NCBI GenBank assembly: GCA_963839365.1
Contig: CAWIUT010000001.1
Coordinates: forward strand, 868,001 to 932,000
Source of the DNA: DASSKA01 sp963839365
Lineage (GTDB): Bacteria > Actinomycetota > Actinomycetes > Propionibacteriales > Nocardioidaceae
Length of the DNA stretch: 64,000 bases
Direction: 5' to 3'
Shown: positions 63,091 through 64,000 of the stretch, piece after piece
How the letters are laid out: each line of letters opens with the position of its first letter
How positions within the stretch are numbered: position 1 is the stretch's first letter
Notes under the pieces: generated by a model
Databases searched by the model: none
Told to the model about the DNA's origin: nothing
What the model saw: the letters and a program-made list of their open reading frames with translations, nothing else
Made by a program: the position numbers and the translations under genes

Positions 63091-63315
63091 GCGCCCCTGC
63101 GGGGGTCGGCGGCGTCACCGGCCCGATCCTTGTCTCGCCGAGGCCAGGTAACGGACGGCTAAGCGCCAGCACGAGCCCAACGGACCAAGCCTTGCAAGTC
63201 CGGGGTATCGGACTTCGCCGTACGCGTTCCCGTCGATCTCCGGAGCACTTCGGTCAGATGTTGACCAAAAGGCTCCGGAAACTCGCCGAACCGGACCCCA
63301 TGTCGCGCCCAGGCC

Positions 63316-64000
63316 TCAGGCGTCGACGGGCACGTCACGGTGCCAGGACTCGGTGACGTACTTGGTCTCGAAGCCCATCGACACGTACAGCGCGTCCGCG
63401 CCGGTTGGCGAGTCCGCGTCCACCTCGAGCCCGACGCGGTTGCGACCACGGGAGGCCGCGTCAGCGATGATCGTGCGCAGCAGCGACTTGGCGACACCGC
63501 GGCCGCGGGCGTTCTGCCGCACGCCGAGGTACTCCACGTAGCTGCCGTTCGGCTCGTCGTCGTCACCCTCGACGACCGCGCCGACCAGCGTGCCGGCCGG
63601 CTCCGGCACGTCGCCGTCCATGACCTCGGCGATCCACCAGTGGTCCCAGCGGTGGCCGGGGTCCTCGCGCAGCCGGAACACGAACTCGTCGAAGCTCTCC
63701 TCGTGGGAGTTGAAGTGGTCGGCGAACGACTCCTCGAGGATGTCGTGCACGGTGCGCAGGTCGTCCTCGTCGGGCATCCCGCTGCCCTGCCGCTCCACGC
63801 GACGGATCCGCACGTCCTCGCTGACCTCGGCGTCCAGGTCGGCCTCCTCGAGGGCGACCGGCCGGATCATCTGCCACCAGTGCCGCACCCGCTGGTAGCC
63901 GGCCTTGTCCAGCCACTGCTGCTGCTTGGCGTCGTCGGCGAACGCGCCGCTGTCGATCTGCTGTACGTCGAGGGCGCGGCCCGCGCCGATCCGGTTGGCG
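63316..64000 (-). CDS. Tandem-GNAT acetyltransferase (mycothiol-synthase-like), 5' end outside window
   Basis: 228 codons seen; the frame is open to the right edge (RIGAGRALDVQQIDSGAFADD, WLDKAGYQRVRHWWQM, the end of a first GNAT domain). The second GNAT domain is complete: VRIRRVERQG, DDLRTVHDILEESFADHFNSHEESFDEF, VEYLGVRQNARGRGVAKSLLRTI (acetyl-CoA-binding R-x-x-G-x-A), VGLEVDADSPTGADALYVSMGFE. The two-domain plan is that of MshD, but the family also has many members of other function. The apparent start at 63888 is internal. Confidence 0.85.
   Translation of the reverse strand, partial: ANRIGAGRALDVQQIDSGAFADDAKQQQWLDKAGYQRVRHWWQMIRPVALEEADLDAEVSEDVRIRRVERQGSGMPDEDDLRTVHDILEESFADHFNSHEESFDEFVFRLREDPGHRWDHWWIAEVMDGDVPEPAGTLVGAVVEGDDDEPNGSYVEYLGVRQNARGRGVAKSLLRTIIADAASRGRNRVGLEVDADSPTGADALYVSMGFETKYVTESWHRDVPVDA

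Noticed and set aside
63091..63315. Possible RNA gene or attenuator between the ATPase and GNAT genes
   Set aside because: Short inverted repeats exist (AAGTCCG/CGGACTT at 63196-63215, GGTCA/TGACC at 63252-63266), but there is no recognisable RNA fold or terminator tail.

Overview
The window is high-GC DNA with many GTG/TTG starts. Its gene content points to a Gram-positive actinomycete (Actinomycetota): a DUF222/HNH remnant, CWB2 cell-wall-binding proteins, YdbS/YdbT-type bacterial PH proteins and a tandem-GNAT protein of the mycothiol-synthase type. I cannot name the genus. No rRNA, tRNA or CRISPR array was recognised.

Region 1 (about 1-31,650) is mostly core-like and intact. It opens with a partial hypothetical gene, a small membrane protein and a decayed HNH endonuclease, then a PH-domain pair and a solitary nuoD. 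From 5.2 to 31.6 kb lies a cell-envelope glycan cluster. It holds an acetyltransferase, a CWB2 amidase, a UDP-sugar dehydrogenase, GT2 enzymes, a fused CDP-ribitol synthase (cytidylyltransferase plus reductase), a very large CDP-polyol phosphotransferase, two sulfotransferases, a Gfo/Idh oxidoreductase, an O-acyltransferase, a DegT/DnrJ aminotransferase and a retaining-type glycosyltransferase. Together they suggest a ribitol-phosphate (teichoic-acid-like) wall polymer and a 2,3-diamino-uronic acid made by a WbpA/B/E/D-type route. An amino-acid permease, an MFS exporter and a DMFase-like secreted protein are interspersed.

Region 2 (about 31,900-56,400) is accessory and partly decayed. It holds three tyrosine recombinases (two frameshifted) and a methyltransferase fused in frame to a degenerate recombinase-like domain. 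It also holds an AAA ATPase, regulators, and several defence or toxin-antitoxin genes: an ApeA-like HEPN protein, HipBA, and a HEPN/MNT pair with a clear operator. The region is bracketed by two directly repeated copies of a module. Each copy has a PD-(D/E)XK-like nuclease gene, a hairpin, and a convergent surface-protein gene. The left copy is truncated at both genes. The right copy ends in a full-length CWB2/Fn3 surface protein.

Region 3 (about 56,400-64,000) returns to intact core genes: the full surface protein with a recognisable promoter region, a glycine-betaine/choline-type ABC importer (binding protein, two permeases, divergent CBS-type ATPase) and the 3' part of a tandem GNAT acetyltransferase.

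An unusual number of genes in region 2 contain single-base frameshifts. These may be real decay or sequence error. Where the original frame is obvious I give the combined span and say so.
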